From Paenibacillus melissococcoides (GTDB lineage Bacteria; Bacillota; Bacilli; Paenibacillales; Paenibacillaceae): a stretch of 64,000 bases of DNA. The position numbers were made by a program, and so were the translations under genes. This document shows positions 53,138-62,220 of this stretch, piece by piece; the first letter of the stretch is position 1; each line of letters begins with the position of its first letter. The notes below the pieces were generated by a model. It did not search any database and was not told the DNA's origin. It saw only the letters and a program-made list of their open reading frames with translations. The stretch covers positions 310,001 through 374,000 of the forward strand of contig CALYLO010000005.1 in the NCBI GenBank assembly GCA_944800085.1. The letters are read 5' to 3'.

Positions 53138-54631
53138 TTACACTCCCTTCCGATAAGGACGTATCACGACGCCCTCCTGCGGCGCAATGCCTTCCAAGCT
53201 GCAGGCTCCCTGCTTGTAATGGAGATCGTCGTCCATCTCGCGCCGCCCGGTGGGAATGACGAATCTCTCGCTGTATTTGGCTACGGCGAACAGACGCGCC
53301 ATCTCTTCGATCTCCTCGACGGACAGTCCCGCCTCTTGTATCAGCCGGCTGAGCTTCAGTTCGTCCATGCCTCCCACTGAGCGATTGCGCATATGCACGC
53401 GCATTGCCGTCATCTTGAGCAACACCCGGCGGATAACGTCCGTATCGCCCGCCGACAGCAAGGACGCCAAATACTCCATCGGAATGCGCATTTGATCCAC
53501 CGCCGGGATGTAGTGGTCGGTCTGCAGGTCTTCCTCCTCAATGTGATTCATGATAGGGCTCAGCGGAGGAACATACCAGACCATCGGCAGCGTCCGGTAC
53601 TCCGGATGCAGCGGCAGAGCCACCTTCCACTTTATGGCCATTTTGTACACCGGAGACTGCTGCGCGGCCTCAATCCAGGCATCGTTGATGCCGGCCCGGT
53701 GCGCTTCCTTAATCACTTCGGGGTCGAAGGGATCAAGGAACACGGAGAGCTGAGCCTCGTACAGATCCTGCGGGTTCTCCACCGAGGCGGCTGATTTCAC
53801 TTTGTCCGCATCATAAAAGACGACGCCGATATACCGCAGTCTGCCGACACATGTCTCAGAACAAATCGTGGCCAGACCGGCCTCCGTCCGCGGATAGCAA
53901 AAATTGCACTTCTCGGCTTTGTGAGAGTTCCAGTTATAATGCACTTTATGGTACGGACACCCGTTCATGCAGAACCGCCAACCGCGGCAAGCCTCTTGGT
54001 CCACCAGCACGATGCCGTCTTCTTCGCGCTTGTATAATGCCCCGGACGGACAAGACGCCACGCAGGACGGATTGAGACAATGCTCGCAAATGCGCGGAAG
54101 GTACATCATGAACGTTTTCTCGTACTCCATGGCGATATGCTCCTGAAGCTTCCGCACGTTAGGATCCATGGGAACGATCTCGCTTCCGCCCGCCAAATCG
54201 TCGTTCCAGTTGGGCCCCCACTCCGGCTTGTCCATGAACTCGCCGGTAATCATTGATTTCGGCCGGGCGACCGGAACATGATTTCGCCGGGGACTGTGAA
54301 TCAAGTTATCGAAATCGTACGTCCACGGTTCATAGTAATCGTCCAGCGTAGCCATATCCGGGTTATAGAAAATGCTTGCCAGCTTGGCGATCGGTCCGCC
54401 CGCCCGGAGGGTCAGCTTGCCGTTTTTCAGCACCCATCCGCCTTTATAGCGGTTGGTGTTTTCCCACTCCGTGGGGTAACCGGGCCCCGGCCGCGTTTCC
54501 ACATTGTTATACCAGACATACTCCATACCGGGCCGATTGGTCCACGTATTTTTGCAGGTGACCGAGCAGGTATGGCAGCCGATGCATTTATCCAAATGCA
54601 TCACCATGGCAACTTGCGCTTTAATCCTCAA
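53138..54631 (-). CDS. narH: Respiratory nitrate reductase, beta (iron-sulfur) subunit
   Basis: About 497 residues. Four cysteine groups ligate one 3Fe-4S and three 4Fe-4S clusters: CIGCHTCSVTCKNTW, CEHCLNPSCVASCPSGAL, CRGWRFCMNGCPYH and CNFC … CSETCVGR. The Trp in CRGWRFC is the residue that marks the 3Fe-4S cluster in NarH. TTG at 54631 overlaps the last 11 bases of narG and sits 9 nt behind GGAGG, giving the expected N-terminus (LRIKAQVAMVMHLDKCIGC). Confidence 0.96.
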   Translation of the reverse strand: MRIKAQVAMVMHLDKCIGCHTCSVTCKNTWTNRPGMEYVWYNNVETRPGPGYPTEWENTNRYKGGWVLKNGKLTLRAGGPIAKLASIFYNPDMATLDDYYEPWTYDFDNLIHSPRRNHVPVARPKSMITGEFMDKPEWGPNWNDDLAGGSEIVPMDPNVRKLQEHIAMEYEKTFMMYLPRICEHCLNPSCVASCPSGALYKREEDGIVLVDQEACRGWRFCMNGCPYHKVHYNWNSHKAEKCNFCYPRTEAGLATICSETCVGRLRYIGVVFYDADKVKSAASVENPQDLYEAQLSVFLDPFDPEVIKEAHRAGINDAWIEAAQQSPVYKMAIKWKVALPLHPEYRTLPMVWYVPPLSPIMNHIEEEDLQTDHYIPAVDQMRIPMEYLASLLSAGDTDVIRRVLLKMTAMRVHMRNRSVGGMDELKLSRLIQEAGLSVEEIEEMARLFAVAKYSERFVIPTGRREMDDDLHYKQGACSLEGIAPQEGVVIRPYRKGV

Positions 54632-57600
54632 GCCAGTCAACCTCCTTGAGCGGTCTGATAATGGTGATCGTGTCTCGCTGGTTGCCTGTCGGACCGTAAT
54701 AATTGAACCCATAGCTCAGCTGGGAATATCCTCCGATCATATGGGTGGGCTTTACCGTCACGCGGGTGACGCTGTTGTGGGTACCGCCCCGTTGCTTATT
54801 GATGGCTGTCCCCGGCACGCCCATGGTACGGTCCTGGGCATGGTACATGTACACGATGCCCTGAGGGATACGGTAGGTCGTGACCGCCCTGGCGACGACG
54901 GCGCCGTTCCGGTTATATATTTCAATCCAGTCGTTATCTTTGATCCCGATGGACGCCGCATCCTTTTCGTTGAGCCACACGACCTGCCAGCCCCGGAAAA
55001 GCGTCACCATCTGCGTGCTTTCGGTGAACATCGTATGGATCCCCCACTTCTGGTGAGGGGTCAAATAGCGGATAGTAAGGGACTTCCCGTCGTTCGGTAC
55101 TTCCTTTTCTCCCTCCAGAAAAGGAATGTGAGCGAGCGGCGGCAAATAAAGCGGCAGCCCTTCCCCGAAGTCGAGCATCATCTCGTGATCCAGATAAAAG
55201 CTCTGCCGGCCGGTCAAGGTCCGCCACGGAACGCGGTATTCCGTATTCAAGGTAAAGGGAGAATACCGCCTGTTGTCCTTCTCCAATCCGCTCCAGACGG
55301 GAGCCGAAATAGCCGTCCGCGGCTGCGCGGTGATGTCCGCAAGGGAAAAGGCGTCCTCCTCCCTCGGCTCCGCGATCCCCGCGAGCTTCTTTCCGGTTTT
55401 GGCCTCCAAGGAACGCCACCCTTCGACGGCCCGCTTGCCGTTGGTTGCCCCGGACATCAGCAGTATCGCTTCGATGGCCTGTTTGTCCGTGTACAAATCC
55501 GGATGCCCCTTGCCTATCCCTTCCCTGCGGGAAATGCCTAGCCGCTCCGCCAGTTCCTCATACACTCGCTCCCCGGGAATCGTTACCCCTTTGGAGCCGT
55601 ATCCGCTTTTGACGTTAGGGCCGATCGTCGTCATTTTCCGGAAGACATTCGGATAATCCCGTTTAACAATTTGGAACGCCGGCATCGTTTTGCCGGGTAC
55701 CGCTTCCGTCTCTCCTTTCCGCCAATCCCGTATTTTACCGTAGGCCTGAGCGATTTCTTGCGGCGTATCATGGGCCAGAGGAGACATGACGACATCCTCG
55801 CAGGCAGGCAAATGTTGTTCCGCCAGCTCCGAGAAAACTTTGGCGATTTCCCGGAACGCGTCCCAGTCGCTTTTGGCTTGCCAGGGCGGCGTAATCGCGG
55901 GATTGAACGGGTGAACATACGGATGCATGTCCGTGCTGCTCAAATCAAACTTCTCGTACCATGTCGCCGCAGGCAGCACGATATCCGAGAAAAGCCCCGA
56001 GCTGGTCATCCGGAAATCGATGCTGACGAACAAGTCCGTCTTTCCTTCCGGGGGCACATCGTTCGTATGGACATCTTGCGGCCGCCAGGAATTCCGAGTG
56101 TCCGTCAGCACTTGGTGTTCCGAGCCCATCAAGTGCTTGGCAAAATATTCATGTCCTTTCCCGCTGTCGCCCAGCAGGTTGGAACGCCAATTGAAGAATA
56201 CCCGCGGGAAGTTGCGGGGATCTTCGGGATGCTCGATGGACCATTGGATCTCCCCGGCGGCCGCTTGCCTGGCGATGTATTGAGCCGCCTCCTGATCCGT
56301 GGCCAGGCCCTTCTCCCTCGCTTCCCGCACCAAGTCAATCGAGTTCTGGGAGAACTGGGGAAAGGACGGAAGCCAGCCGAGCCGGACAGCCAGCGCGTTG
56401 ACATCGGCCGGATGCATCTTGCTATAGCGTCCGCCCCATGGCGTTGCCTGCTCCTTGTTCACCTGCGCTTCGTAACGGAACTGCTCCGTCGCAAAATAAA
56501 AGAAGGAAGTGCCGTTCTGCAAGCGGGACGGCTTCGTCCAGTCGTTCGCAAAGGCGACTTGCTGCCAGCCTTCCAACGGGCGCACCTTCTCCTGGCCGAC
56601 ATAGTGAGCCCAGCCCCCGCCGTTAACGCCCTGGGAACCGGTCAGCAGCACCAAGTTCAGAATGCAGCGGTAAATCTGATCGCTGTGGTACCAGTGGTTC
56701 GTCCCCCCGCCCATGGCGATCATGGATTTGCCGCCGGTTTTCGCCGCGTTGTCCGCAAATTCCCGCGCCACTTGGATGACGCGGGATTTTTTCACGCCCG
56801 TAATTTCTTCCTGCCAAGCCGGCGTATACGGCTTCGGATCGTCATAATCCGCCGGATAATCGCCGGGGAGGTTCCGGTTGACGCCCGCATGCGCCATCAT
56901 GAGATCGAACACGGTCGCGACCTTGAGGATTTCTCCATCCGGCCCGTTCAGGTGCTTCACCGGAACGCCGCGGCGCACGGTCTGCCCTTCTTTTTCCGCA
57001 AAATAAGGAAAGTCGACCAACAGCGTTTCATCTGCGTCATGAAGAAAGGTCAACTGCGGGTCTACAGCCTTGCCATCTTCACGCTCCAAATCCAAATTCC
57101 ATCTGCTCCCCTGATCCCAGCGAAACCCTTGGCTTCCGTTCGGAATAAAGGGCGTTCCGGCTGCAGCGTCCCATATCACGGTTTTCCACTCCGCCAATTC
57201 TTCGGCGCGGCCCAAATCGGAGGCGCGCAGAAAACGGTCGGATCGGACGAGACGCTCATCCTCTTTGAGAAGGACGAGGAATGGAAGATCGGTAAATGTC
57301 TTGACATACTGCTGGAAATACGGGATTTCCCGCTCGGCGTAGAACTCCTTCAAAATGACGTGAGTCATGGCCATAGCAAGCGCTCCATCCGTGCCGGCGC
57401 GGGCCGGCAGCCAAATATTCGCAAATTTCTCATATTCCGCGTAGTCGGGGCTGACGCCCACCACTTTTGTTCCGTTATAGCGGGCCTCGACCATAAAGTG
57501 CGCATCCGGCGTCCGCGTCTGCGGCAGATTGGTTCCCCATATGATGAAATATTTCGTGTTATACCAATCTCCGCTTTCCGGGACATCCGTCTGCTCCCCC

Positions 57601-58304
57601 CAGATCTGCGGGGATGCCGGCGGCAGGTCGGCGTACCAATCGTAAAAACTGAGAATCGTGCCTCCGATCAGGGACAAGAACCGGGTGCCGGCCGCATAGC
57701 TAACCATGGACATGGCAGGGATCGGACTAAAACCAACGATCCGGTCGGGACCATAGGTTTTGATCGTATGAATGACCGCTGCCGCGATCATTCGAGTCGC
57801 ATCGTCCCAGTCCGCCCGGACGAATCCTCCTTTGCCTCTGCCGTCTACGTAGCGCCGGCGCTTGTCCGGATCGCCGACAATGTTGGCCCACGCCGCCACG
57901 GGATTATGGCCAAGGGCGAGCTCCGCCTTCCACATTTCCAGAAGATCGCTACGGATATAGGGGTACTTCACCCTGGTCGGGCTGTATGTATACCAGGAGA
58001 AGCTGGCTCCGCGAGGACATCCCCGAGGTTCGTACTCTGGAAAATCCGGGCCGGTGGTCGGGTAATCCGTCTGCTGGGTTTCCCAAGTGATGATGCCGTC
58101 TTTCACAAAGATTTTCCAGCTGCAGGAACCCGTGCAATTCACGCCGTGGGTGGATCGGACCACCTTATCGTGCTGCCATCGGCCGCGGTATAGGTCCTCC
58201 CATTCCCGGGGTCGGGGACTTTCCTCGGTCCAATCCTGATTGATTCGCCCTCCCCGCTTTAAGTGCTTTAGAGATTGAAACAATTTGTTTTTGTTGCCGC
58301 CCAT
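54621..58304 (-). CDS. narG: Respiratory nitrate reductase, alpha (molybdopterin) subunit
   Basis: 1227 residues, full length. The N-terminal cluster motif HGVNCTGSCSWKIFVKDGII (one His, three or more Cys) binds the FS0 4Fe-4S cluster, and the Mo-bis-MGD domain follows (IVGFSPIPAMSMVSYAAGTR, IIWGTNLPQTRTPDAHFMVE, TGSQGVNGGGWAHYVGQEKV). Reduces nitrate to nitrite on the cytoplasmic face. No twin-arginine signal is seen, as usual for the membrane-bound type. ATG at 58304 follows AAGGGTGAG. First of narGHJI; small genes and narK precede it in the same direction. Confidence 0.97.
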   Translation of the reverse strand: MGGNKNKLFQSLKHLKRGGRINQDWTEESPRPREWEDLYRGRWQHDKVVRSTHGVNCTGSCSWKIFVKDGIITWETQQTDYPTTGPDFPEYEPRGCPRGASFSWYTYSPTRVKYPYIRSDLLEMWKAELALGHNPVAAWANIVGDPDKRRRYVDGRGKGGFVRADWDDATRMIAAAVIHTIKTYGPDRIVGFSPIPAMSMVSYAAGTRFLSLIGGTILSFYDWYADLPPASPQIWGEQTDVPESGDWYNTKYFIIWGTNLPQTRTPDAHFMVEARYNGTKVVGVSPDYAEYEKFANIWLPARAGTDGALAMAMTHVILKEFYAEREIPYFQQYVKTFTDLPFLVLLKEDERLVRSDRFLRASDLGRAEELAEWKTVIWDAAAGTPFIPNGSQGFRWDQGSRWNLDLEREDGKAVDPQLTFLHDADETLLVDFPYFAEKEGQTVRRGVPVKHLNGPDGEILKVATVFDLMMAHAGVNRNLPGDYPADYDDPKPYTPAWQEEITGVKKSRVIQVAREFADNAAKTGGKSMIAMGGGTNHWYHSDQIYRCILNLVLLTGSQGVNGGGWAHYVGQEKVRPLEGWQQVAFANDWTKPSRLQNGTSFFYFATEQFRYEAQVNKEQATPWGGRYSKMHPADVNALAVRLGWLPSFPQFSQNSIDLVREAREKGLATDQEAAQYIARQAAAGEIQWSIEHPEDPRNFPRVFFNWRSNLLGDSGKGHEYFAKHLMGSEHQVLTDTRNSWRPQDVHTNDVPPEGKTDLFVSIDFRMTSSGLFSDIVLPAATWYEKFDLSSTDMHPYVHPFNPAITPPWQAKSDWDAFREIAKVFSELAEQHLPACEDVVMSPLAHDTPQEIAQAYGKIRDWRKGETEAVPGKTMPAFQIVKRDYPNVFRKMTTIGPNVKSGYGSKGVTIPGERVYEELAERLGISRREGIGKGHPDLYTDKQAIEAILLMSGATNGKRAVEGWRSLEAKTGKKLAGIAEPREEDAFSLADITAQPRTAISAPVWSGLEKDNRRYSPFTLNTEYRVPWRTLTGRQSFYLDHEMMLDFGEGLPLYLPPLAHIPFLEGEKEVPNDGKSLTIRYLTPHQKWGIHTMFTESTQMVTLFRGWQVVWLNEKDAASIGIKDNDWIEIYNRNGAVVARAVTTYRIPQGIVYMYHAQDRTMGVPGTAINKQRGGTHNSVTRVTVKPTHMIGGYSQLSYGFNYYGPTGNQRDTITIIRPLKEVDWLED

Positions 58305-58319
58305 TGTTCTCACCCTTCC

Positions 58320-58580
58320 TTACAAATCATTCCCTATGGGGTTAAAGCGCTCCCCCACTAACCGACTGCTCCCTTCGCCTTCCTCCAGTTCTTCCTCGAA
58401 CAACTTCCATTCCGGCACGTTGCAGGCGGCCAGGATCAGTCTCTGGAGCCGGTTGAAATCCCTGATTTGTCCAATCTTGTCCGCCGTTTCGTCCGGGACC
58501 GTTCCGAAACGGATCGACAAGAGCGCGAGCAGATCTGCCCTATCCTGCTGGAGGAAGGCCTCTTCCTGGTAGAGCTCCAT
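58320..58580 (-). CDS. Small protein of the nar cluster, unknown
   Basis: 86 residues, acidic and helical (QDRADLLALLSIRFGTVPDE, DKIGQIRDFNRLQRLILAAC, VPEWKLFEEELEEGEG). The pattern is loosely that of DUF4351-like sequences, which occur in many contexts. It stops 15 bp before narG, so it is probably cotranscribed, but no nitrate-reductase function for such a protein is known to me. ATG at 58580 follows GGAGA. Confidence 0.65.
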   Translation of the reverse strand: MELYQEEAFLQQDRADLLALLSIRFGTVPDETADKIGQIRDFNRLQRLILAACNVPEWKLFEEELEEGEGSSRLVGERFNPIGNDL

Positions 58581-58665
58581 AACGTCTCTCCTTTCGCCTA
58601 CTCAAGTCTTGATCAATGAAGCCGCCTTGCAGCACCAAGAAGGTCACAGCAGATCGAAGCGACAA

Positions 58666-58986
58666 CTAGGGCTTCATCCGAATGAAATAGTCATCCATAA
58701 GAGACTTCCGGATGGCATCGCCCGAACCGCGGAAAAATTCGGTGATCCCCGGATTCTCCTCCTGGATCTCTTCCCAAGTAAAAAAACGTTCGGCCTTTCG
58801 CGCTAAATTCTCGCCGAAGCGAAGCGTAACGGTGGCGCCTTCCGGCGCATGAATGATCCCCGCTCTTACGTCGTAAGGATGAATATGCTTCTCCCGCAGC
58901 ACCGAGATCAGCAAACGGTAAAGTTCCTTATGGCCTGCAATCAATAGCATTTCCGGATAAAAGTCAGGGTTAGCTTGTTTTTTCAT
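58666..58986 (-). CDS. Small protein of the nar cluster, unknown
   Basis: 106 residues (NPDFYPEMLLIAGHKELYRL LISVLREKHIHPYDVRAGII … FFRGSGDAIRKSLMDDYFIR). No recognised family; it is soluble, mixed alpha/beta. The ATG at 58986 lies inside the last codons of the hemerythrin gene (17-bp overlap), with GGGG upstream, so the two are coupled. Confidence 0.65.
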   Translation of the reverse strand: MKKQANPDFYPEMLLIAGHKELYRLLISVLREKHIHPYDVRAGIIHAPEGATVTLRFGENLARKAERFFTWEEIQEENPGITEFFRGSGDAIRKSLMDDYFIRMKP

Positions 58987-59434
58987 ATGAATTCCCCGAC
59001 TCTTCGATTTCCGCTTCAATCATTCGCTCTTCGTCCCGATTATGCAGCATATCGATGTGAATCAGCGCAGAGAAGCGCAGCCACGCCTCGCGGATGGCCC
59101 CCTCCTCAGCCAACAACGCCTTGATTTCCTCAACAAGATACCTCATCAGATTGTGATCCCTCGTCAGCATGAGGACCGCATCACGTAAATGGGGCTTCCT
59201 TTCTACCGCCTCTTTGTAGAGTCCCTCCTCCTCGCTTTGCGCATGCTGCAGGGTTCGGGATTCCCAATGCTCGACAATGAGATAGGCCAGTTCAAGCGCC
59301 TCGTCCGTCTTGCCTGCTTTTATACAGCTCTCGAGAAGTTCGGTCAGTTCCTTCGCTTCTTCCAAGGCCGCCTCATGAATCGCGGAATGGCTGTCTACAT
59401 GTTTTAGGGCAGGGCCTGTCAACCCTTTTTTCAT
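58970..59434 (-). CDS. Hemerythrin-like protein
   Basis: 154 residues forming a four-helix bundle with the iron-ligand spacing of hemerythrins: HVDSHSAIHEAALEE, HWESRTLQHAQSEEEGLY, LTRDHNLMRYLVEEI and HIDMLHNRDEERMIE. Such proteins bind oxygen, nitric oxide or act in iron-sulfur repair (as YtfE/ScdA do). Lying between narK and narG it may protect against NO or other nitrogen oxides produced during nitrate respiration. ATG at 59434 follows AAAGGAGG. Confidence 0.82.
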   Translation of the reverse strand: MKKGLTGPALKHVDSHSAIHEAALEEAKELTELLESCIKAGKTDEALELAYLIVEHWESRTLQHAQSEEEGLYKEAVERKPHLRDAVLMLTRDHNLMRYLVEEIKALLAEEGAIREAWLRFSALIHIDMLHNRDEERMIEAEIEESGNSYEKTS

Positions 59435-59485
59435 GGCTGTTCGCCTCCTTTAAAGTGTGAATCCCGGTGCAAGGAATCCGTATAC

Positions 59486-60685
59486 TTAATCCTGCCGAGG
59501 CGGGGGTTCCGCTTCGACGGGCGTCCAGTTTTCCATTTTGGCTTGAAACGACATCCAAAAGACAAGGATCAGGCTGGCCAATGCCGACTCGGAAAGCGCC
59601 ATAAAGCCGATGGAATAATGGCCTGTCCAACCGTACAAAAGGGTCAGAATCAAGGGAGGGAAGAATCCCCCGAGTCCGCCGGCGGCGGATACGATGCCGT
59701 TAACAATCCCTGCCTGCCCGGCAAAATGGAGAGGAACCAGCTTAAATACGGCTCCGTTACCGACGCCGGCACAGGCGGCGACCGTCAAGCAGCCTAAAGT
59801 AAACAACGGCATATTCAGGCTAAAGGAAAGCAGGATCCCGGACAGGGTCAACCCTGTAAAGACGAGCTTGAGCACGAGAAACGGGTTGAATTTGTCGGAC
59901 AAATATCCGCCAACCGGCCTTATCAGCGTGGCCAGTACGATAAACCCCGCCGTGCGGAGGCCTGCGTCGACTTTGGCCAAGTGAAAATGGGAAACAAAGA
60001 AACTAGGCAAATAGATCGTGAATGCGACAAAAGATCCGAATGTGATGAAATAGAACAGGCTTAGAAACCACAGCTTTTCGTTCTTATAGACATGTCTAAA
60101 CTGTTCTCTCCAAGAATTGCGGACCTTCGGTTCATGGCGGTCTCCCAACAACAAATTCAATACGGCAAAACCGAGTATCAGCAAGAGATACGACTGGACC
60201 GCTCCTCTCCACCCAAACGCATTCGCCAGCAAGGGTGCGCCAAAGGTCGTAATCGCCGTTCCCATATTCCCGATGCCGTAAATGCCGTTGATCGTACCGT
60301 GCTTTTCTGCGGGATAATACTTCGGCAAAGAGGTTACCCCGATGGAGAAGGTTGCCCCCGCAATTCCGAGAAAAAAGCCGCTGAGGATCAAATCCAGAAA
60401 TGTCCGGGCTATCGAGAGATAAGCAACGGGAATGAGCAGAGCCGCAAAACTCAGCGCAAACAAAAAGCGGGCTCCGAACCGGTTGGCCAGAAAACCCGCC
60501 GGGATACGCAGCACGGAACCTAAGATGACGGGTACGGCCGATACCCATGCCGATTGTCCTGCCGTAAGAGGAATATCTGCTGCGATGTACGACAATAAAG
60601 ACGAAATCAATACCCACACCATGAACGAGACGATTAGGCTCGTGGTTTGCAGAGGAAGCTGGATTTTGGAGATCAATGTGTTCAT
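59486..60685 (-). CDS. narK: Nitrate/nitrite MFS transporter
   Basis: 399 residues with twelve membrane helices. The nitrate-signature segments are GIAGATFSIGVTSLPKYYPA (helix 5) and the second-half signature AACAGVGNGAVFKLVPLHFA (helix 11) with the arginine of helix 2 in VILGSVLRIPAGFLANRFGA. NarK-type carriers import nitrate or exchange it with nitrite. First gene of the cluster narK-hemerythrin-two small genes-narGHJI, all in one direction. Confidence 0.93.
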   Translation of the reverse strand: MNTLISKIQLPLQTTSLIVSFMVWVLISSLLSYIAADIPLTAGQSAWVSAVPVILGSVLRIPAGFLANRFGARFLFALSFAALLIPVAYLSIARTFLDLILSGFFLGIAGATFSIGVTSLPKYYPAEKHGTINGIYGIGNMGTAITTFGAPLLANAFGWRGAVQSYLLLILGFAVLNLLLGDRHEPKVRNSWREQFRHVYKNEKLWFLSLFYFITFGSFVAFTIYLPSFFVSHFHLAKVDAGLRTAGFIVLATLIRPVGGYLSDKFNPFLVLKLVFTGLTLSGILLSFSLNMPLFTLGCLTVAACAGVGNGAVFKLVPLHFAGQAGIVNGIVSAAGGLGGFFPPLILTLLYGWTGHYSIGFMALSESALASLILVFWMSFQAKMENWTPVEAEPPPRQD

Positions 60686-60749
60686 TTTTGTTGTTTCACT
60701 CCTGCTTATTTAGAGAAAAAGGCGATTCCTATATTACTTAATGTATCCT

Positions 60750-60777
60750 TTCCATTGGATAAATAAACTTCTAATGG
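60750..60777. promoter_or_regulatory. Inverted repeat upstream of narK
   Basis: TCCATT … AATGGA arms (16 bases apart) lie about 70-90 bp before the narK start; the 235-base gap 60686-60920 has no TGTGA-N6-TCACA Fnr site that I could find. Significance unsure. Confidence 0.3.
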
Positions 60778-60920
60778 AACTTTCTCAGATTAAAAAAGGA
60801 GCGTCCCTCGTCATTTTCAATGACTTTTGAGACACCCCATACTCTTCCGGGAACCATAGGGCCGTTCCCTGATATGTGAACCGACTTCGAAACGTCTTCG
60901 GCGACGCGGATTCGGCATGA

Positions 60921-61403
60921 TCAGATAAACAAATTCACTCTTCCATCCGCCGCATCGCCCAGATAGGCGGCCACTCCGCCATATTCGACGCCATCCATCA
61001 GCTCCTCCTGCCGCAGGCCGAGCAGATCCATGGTCATCGTGCAGGCCACCAGCTTCACCCCTTGCTCCTGCGCCAGCTCGATAAGCTGAGGCAGCGTCAG
61101 CGCGTGGTGCTTGTTCATGACATGCCGGATCATCTTCGGACCCATGCCCAAAAAGTTCATTTTGGACAATCCCAGCTTGTTCGCGCCCCTCGGCATGAGA
61201 AAGCCAAAAGCTTTTTCGAGCCATCCCTTCTTTACCTGAACGGCCTCATCCCGCCGCAGGGCATTCAGCCCCCAAAACGTAAAGAAGATCGTCACTTCAT
61301 GCTCATAGGCCGCCGCGCCGTTCGCGATGATGAACGCGGCCATCGCCTTGTCCATTTCTCCGCTGAACAACACAATCGTGGTCTTCGGTGGCGATTGATT
61401 CAC
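60921..61403 (-). CDS. DsrE/DsrF-like sulfur-trafficking protein
   Basis: 160 residues of the DsrE/F/H fold (TIVLFSGEMDKAMAAFIIAN GAAAYEHEVTIFFTFWGLNA). The Cys in VKLVACTMTMDLLGLRQEEL corresponds to the reactive site of DsrE2-type persulfide carriers. GTG at 61403 follows AAGGGGGGAG; upstream in-frame codons have no ribosome site. Located behind tusA and rhodanese genes, it is the third member of a sulfur-relay operon. A peroxiredoxin-like label is sometimes used for this family; no peroxidase motif is seen. Confidence 0.85.
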   Translation of the reverse strand: MNQSPPKTTIVLFSGEMDKAMAAFIIANGAAAYEHEVTIFFTFWGLNALRRDEAVQVKKGWLEKAFGFLMPRGANKLGLSKMNFLGMGPKMIRHVMNKHHALTLPQLIELAQEQGVKLVACTMTMDLLGLRQEELMDGVEYGGVAAYLGDAADGRVNLFI

Positions 61404-61498
61404 CCGCTCCCCCCTTTCCATTTCTTCGCAGGCAAAGGCTGCGACATATGCCAAGCCGGAGCGATTGGCAGGCACCGCTGCGCCCGTCTTCGGACCGG

Positions 61499-61729
61499 CT
61501 ACTTTTTCCGCACATAAAATTTGTAGACGCCCTGTTCCTCTTCCTGACCAACCATCTCATGGTTCGTCTTTTTGACCCATGCCTGGAAATCGTTCAGCGA
61601 CCCTTTATCGGTCGAGATGACCGCCATCACCTGTCCGCTTTCCAGCGCCTCGAGCGCTTTCTTCGCTTGCACGATCGGCATCGGACATGCCATTCCGCTC
61701 GTATCCACCACAGTCGTGACCTTCATCAT
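61499..61729 (-). CDS. TusA-family sulfurtransferase
   Basis: 76 residues; the two-layer alpha/beta fold carries the CPMP motif (DTSGMACPMPIVQAKKALEA), where Cys accepts persulfide sulfur. Bacillales relatives lack the tRNA-thiolation complex and use such proteins in persulfide (cst-like) operons. ATG at 61729 or 61726 follows AGGTGG. Sits between rhodanese and DsrE genes. Confidence 0.88.
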   Translation of the reverse strand: MMKVTTVVDTSGMACPMPIVQAKKALEALESGQVMAVISTDKGSLNDFQAWVKKTNHEMVGQEEEQGVYKFYVRKK

Positions 61730-61758
61730 GTTCCACCTCTCCAATCGATGTTCTTTGC

Positions 61759-62061
61759 TTACTCCACTTCTCCCGCCCAGTCATTCATGCCGCCGGACAG
61801 ATTGTGCAGCCGGGTATAGCCAACCGCAGCTAAATATTGGCACGCTCTCGCGCTTCTGCCGCCGGCTTGGCACACGACAATCCATGCCTGCGCCGGATCG
61901 AGCTCGCCGCTCCGCTCCGGCAATTCACTCTGAGGGACATTCACCGCACCCGGGATATGTCCGTCCGCATATTCCTCCGGCTCGCGGACATCCACGCACC
62001 GGGCCTTCGCCGCGTTCAGCATCTGCTCCGCCTCGCCGGGAAGCATTTCCTTCCAAGACAT
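61759..62061 (-). CDS. Rhodanese-domain sulfurtransferase
   Basis: 100 residues, a single rhodanese domain: CVDVREPEEYADGHIPGAVN VPQSELP and the active-site loop VVCQAGGRSARACQYLAAVG with the persulfide-forming Cys. ATG at 62061 follows GGAGG. First gene of the sulfur operon and directly behind the palindrome at 62088, it is likely induced by sulfide or polysulfide. Confidence 0.9.
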   Translation of the reverse strand: MSWKEMLPGEAEQMLNAAKARCVDVREPEEYADGHIPGAVNVPQSELPERSGELDPAQAWIVVCQAGGRSARACQYLAAVGYTRLHNLSGGMNDWAGEVE

Positions 62062-62087
62062 TTCAGTACACCTCCATCTTTCTATAC

Positions 62088-62107
62088 ATATACCTGTATA
62101 GGTATAT
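62088..62107. promoter_or_regulatory. CsoR/CstR-like operator of the sulfur operon
   Basis: ATATACCT-GTAT-AGGTATAT is a perfect palindrome 27 bp before the rhodanese start. The ATACC…GGTAT arms are like those bound by CsoR-family repressors, among which CstR senses persulfides and controls rhodanese/TusA operons in staphylococci. No csoR gene is in the window. Confidence 0.6.
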
Positions 62108-62220
62108 GAACAGTATAATAAGATCACTTCCGCTCGTCAAGCGACAAGGCTCCTCTTGTGTTGTTCTTCTGTGATAATGTCACCCTATAACTGTTCTGAT
62201 AATGATATGCTCCCATCATC

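Noticed and set aside
55671..58193. 840-residue open frame antisense to narG
   Set aside because: Same cause; narG on the other strand has all expected motifs, and the antisense product has none.
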